DNA of 64,000 nucleotides from Sporosarcina oncorhynchi (GTDB taxonomy: Bacteria; Bacillota; Bacilli; Bacillales_A; Planococcaceae). This document shows positions 63,170-64,000 of this stretch, piece by piece. The translations under genes were made by a program, and so were the position numbers. A model generated the notes under the pieces. It did no database searches. It saw only the letters and a program-made list of their open reading frames with translations, and was not told the DNA's origin. The stretch is from positions 1,980,001 to 2,044,000 of the forward strand of contig NZ_CP129118.1 of the NCBI RefSeq assembly GCF_033304615.1, in the 5' to 3' direction. Position 1 is the stretch's first letter. Each line of letters opens with the position of its first letter.

Positions 63170-63205
63170 GCCCGCCAATACAATTGGTGGGCTTTTCTTT
63201 ATTTT
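63170..63205 (+). terminator. Terminator of the 25-codon gene
   Basis: Stem GCCCGCCAAT with ATTGGTGGGC (one G-U pair), loop ACA, then TTTTCTTTATTTT. Confidence 0.85.
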
Positions 63206-63269
63206 AAGGATGTGGCATGCTAATATGAAGAGAATGATTTCAAACGAACGTAAAAAGGAGAGCTTATTT

Positions 63270-63479
63270 ATGATTTTCAAGGTTTATTTCCAAGAGAACG
63301 CTTTACAAGTACCAATTCGCGAAAACACTCAGCACATCTATGTTGAAGCTGATTCTGAACAATCCGTCCGCGAAAAATTGAAAGACCGCAAATATAATAT
63401 CGAAATGATTCAAGTATTGGAAGGTCCACACCTCGAATACGAGCAGGCTTCCTCACATTTCGAGCTTGAGCAGGTCTAA
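63270..63479 (+). CDS. rpoY: RNA polymerase epsilon subunit RpoY
   Basis: 69-residue protein [20 protein letters not shown] followed by a short alpha/beta domain with [27 protein letters not shown] (shown in part). This is the YkzG/RpoY family (DUF1447), a small RNA polymerase subunit of Firmicutes. ATG 63270 follows AAAGGAG. Placement directly before rnjA is the standard arrangement; the two are six bases apart. Confidence 0.93.
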   Translation: MIFKVYFQENALQVPIRENTQHIYVEADSEQSVREKLKDRKYNIEMIQVLEGPHLEYEQASSHFELEQV

Positions 63480-63484
63480 AAACA

Positions 63485-64000
63485 ATGAAACTAATTAAAA
63501 ACAATGAAACTGCTGTTTTCGCTTTAGGCGGACTAGGTGAAATCGGCAAGAATACGTACTGCATCCAATTCCAGGATGAAATCATCGTTATTGACGCAGG
63601 CATCAAATTCCCTGAGGATGATCTATTGGGCATCGATTATGTCATTCCTGATTATACGTATCTTGAGCGGAATATTGATAAAATTAAAGGCCTGTTCATC
63701 ACTCACGGGCACGAAGACCATATTGGTGGTATCCCCTATCTGTTACGCAAAATCAACATCCCTGTGTATGGCGGAAAACTAGCACTCGGTCTGCTGCGCA
63801 ATAAGTTGGACGAGCACGGACTTCTAAGATCTACTAAATTAATTGAAATTAAAGAAGAAGATGTTATTAAGTTCCGTAAGACTTCTGTATCATTTTTCAG
63901 AACGACACATAGTATTCCTGATGCTGTTGGTGTAGTAGTTAAAACACCTTCAGGGAACATTGTTCATACAGGTGATTTTAAATTCGACTTTACGCCTGTC
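63485..64000 (+). CDS. rnjA: Ribonuclease J1 (partial, N-terminal 172 residues)
   Basis: Metallo-beta-lactamase/beta-CASP RNase combining endo- and 5'-exonuclease activity, central to mRNA decay. Visible: [28 protein letters not shown], metal motif [13 protein letters not shown] near residue 74, RTTHSIPD near 140 and [12 protein letters not shown] at the edge. The gene runs off the right side. The ribosome site is weak (AGGT, ten bases away), so coupling to rpoY is likely. Confidence 0.97.
   Translation, partial: MKLIKNNETAVFALGGLGEIGKNTYCIQFQDEIIVIDAGIKFPEDDLLGIDYVIPDYTYLERNIDKIKGLFITHGHEDHIGGIPYLLRKINIPVYGGKLALGLLRNKLDEHGLLRSTKLIEIKEEDVIKFRKTSVSFFRTTHSIPDAVGVVVKTPSGNIVHTGDFKFDFTPV

Overview
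The window is chromosomal DNA from a low-GC Gram-positive endospore former of the Bacillales. Gene content and order match the Bacillus subtilis stretch from defB/pdhA through pycA, the cta operons and the ylb genes to the dcw (division and cell wall) cluster and ftsZ. The departures from B. subtilis suggest Planococcaceae, most likely Sporosarcina or a close relative. These departures are: murE, murG and murB absent from the dcw cluster, a murE next to an aspartokinase in the ylb region, and intergenic repeats of a type I recall from this family. The genus is an inference from gene order and remembered sequence style, not from a search. I saw no rRNA, tRNA, CRISPR array, prophage or intact insertion sequence.

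Layout. 1-13.9 kb (minus strand): mraZ-rsmH-ftsL-pbpB-spoVD-mraY-murD-spoVE-divIB-ylxW-ylxX-sbp-ftsA-ftsZ (ftsZ cut by the left edge), driven by a sigma-A promoter with a three-repeat MraZ operator. 14-17 kb: bshC (bacillithiol), a DUF3397 membrane protein and panE. 17-21 kb: a biotin-dependent acyl-CoA carboxylase operon plus an enoyl-CoA hydratase, with a near-perfect CcpA (cre) site at the operon promoter. 21-30.7 kb: rpmF, yceD, tmcAL, the ylbL-type protease, ylbJ, coaD, rsmD, an unrecognised 472-residue anchored protein, ylbG, a GDPD-fold protein lacking catalytic residues, and ylbF/ricF. 30.8-33 kb: a meso-DAP-type murE divergent from an aspartokinase that lacks ACT domains. 33-36 kb: ylbC, yugN and an AI-2E/YtvI-type permease. 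36-43.8 kb: ctaBCDEFG, ctaM and the divergent ctaA (caa3 oxidase and haem A synthesis), with ResD-like boxes in the ctaA-ctaB gap. 43.8-54.5 kb: pycA, ftsW, ylaN, ylaL, ylaI, ylaH, typA, ylaF, yktC, ykzI, yktB and yktA. 54.5-64 kb: a nitronate-monooxygenase-like flavoprotein, a lipoprotein polysaccharide deacetylase, pdhABCD, ykyA, def, a 25-codon cationic peptide gene with a perfect sigma-A promoter, rpoY and the start of rnjA.

How it fits together. Most genes serve cell-envelope growth and division (dcw, ftsW, murE), aerobic energy metabolism (pdh, pycA, cta) and translation or RNA decay (rpmF, tmcAL, rsmD, rsmH, typA, def, rnjA). The most interesting locus is the divergent murE/aspartokinase pair. 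A DAP-type MurE outside the dcw cluster, beside a probably feedback-free aspartokinase and mother-cell-type -10 elements, is what a sporulation-specific DAP supply for spore cortex would look like in an organism with lysine-type vegetative peptidoglycan. Also worth checking are the 25-residue amphipathic peptide gene at 63.1 kb, the apparent CTG start of the SpoVD-like PBP, and the catalytically dead GDPD-fold protein.
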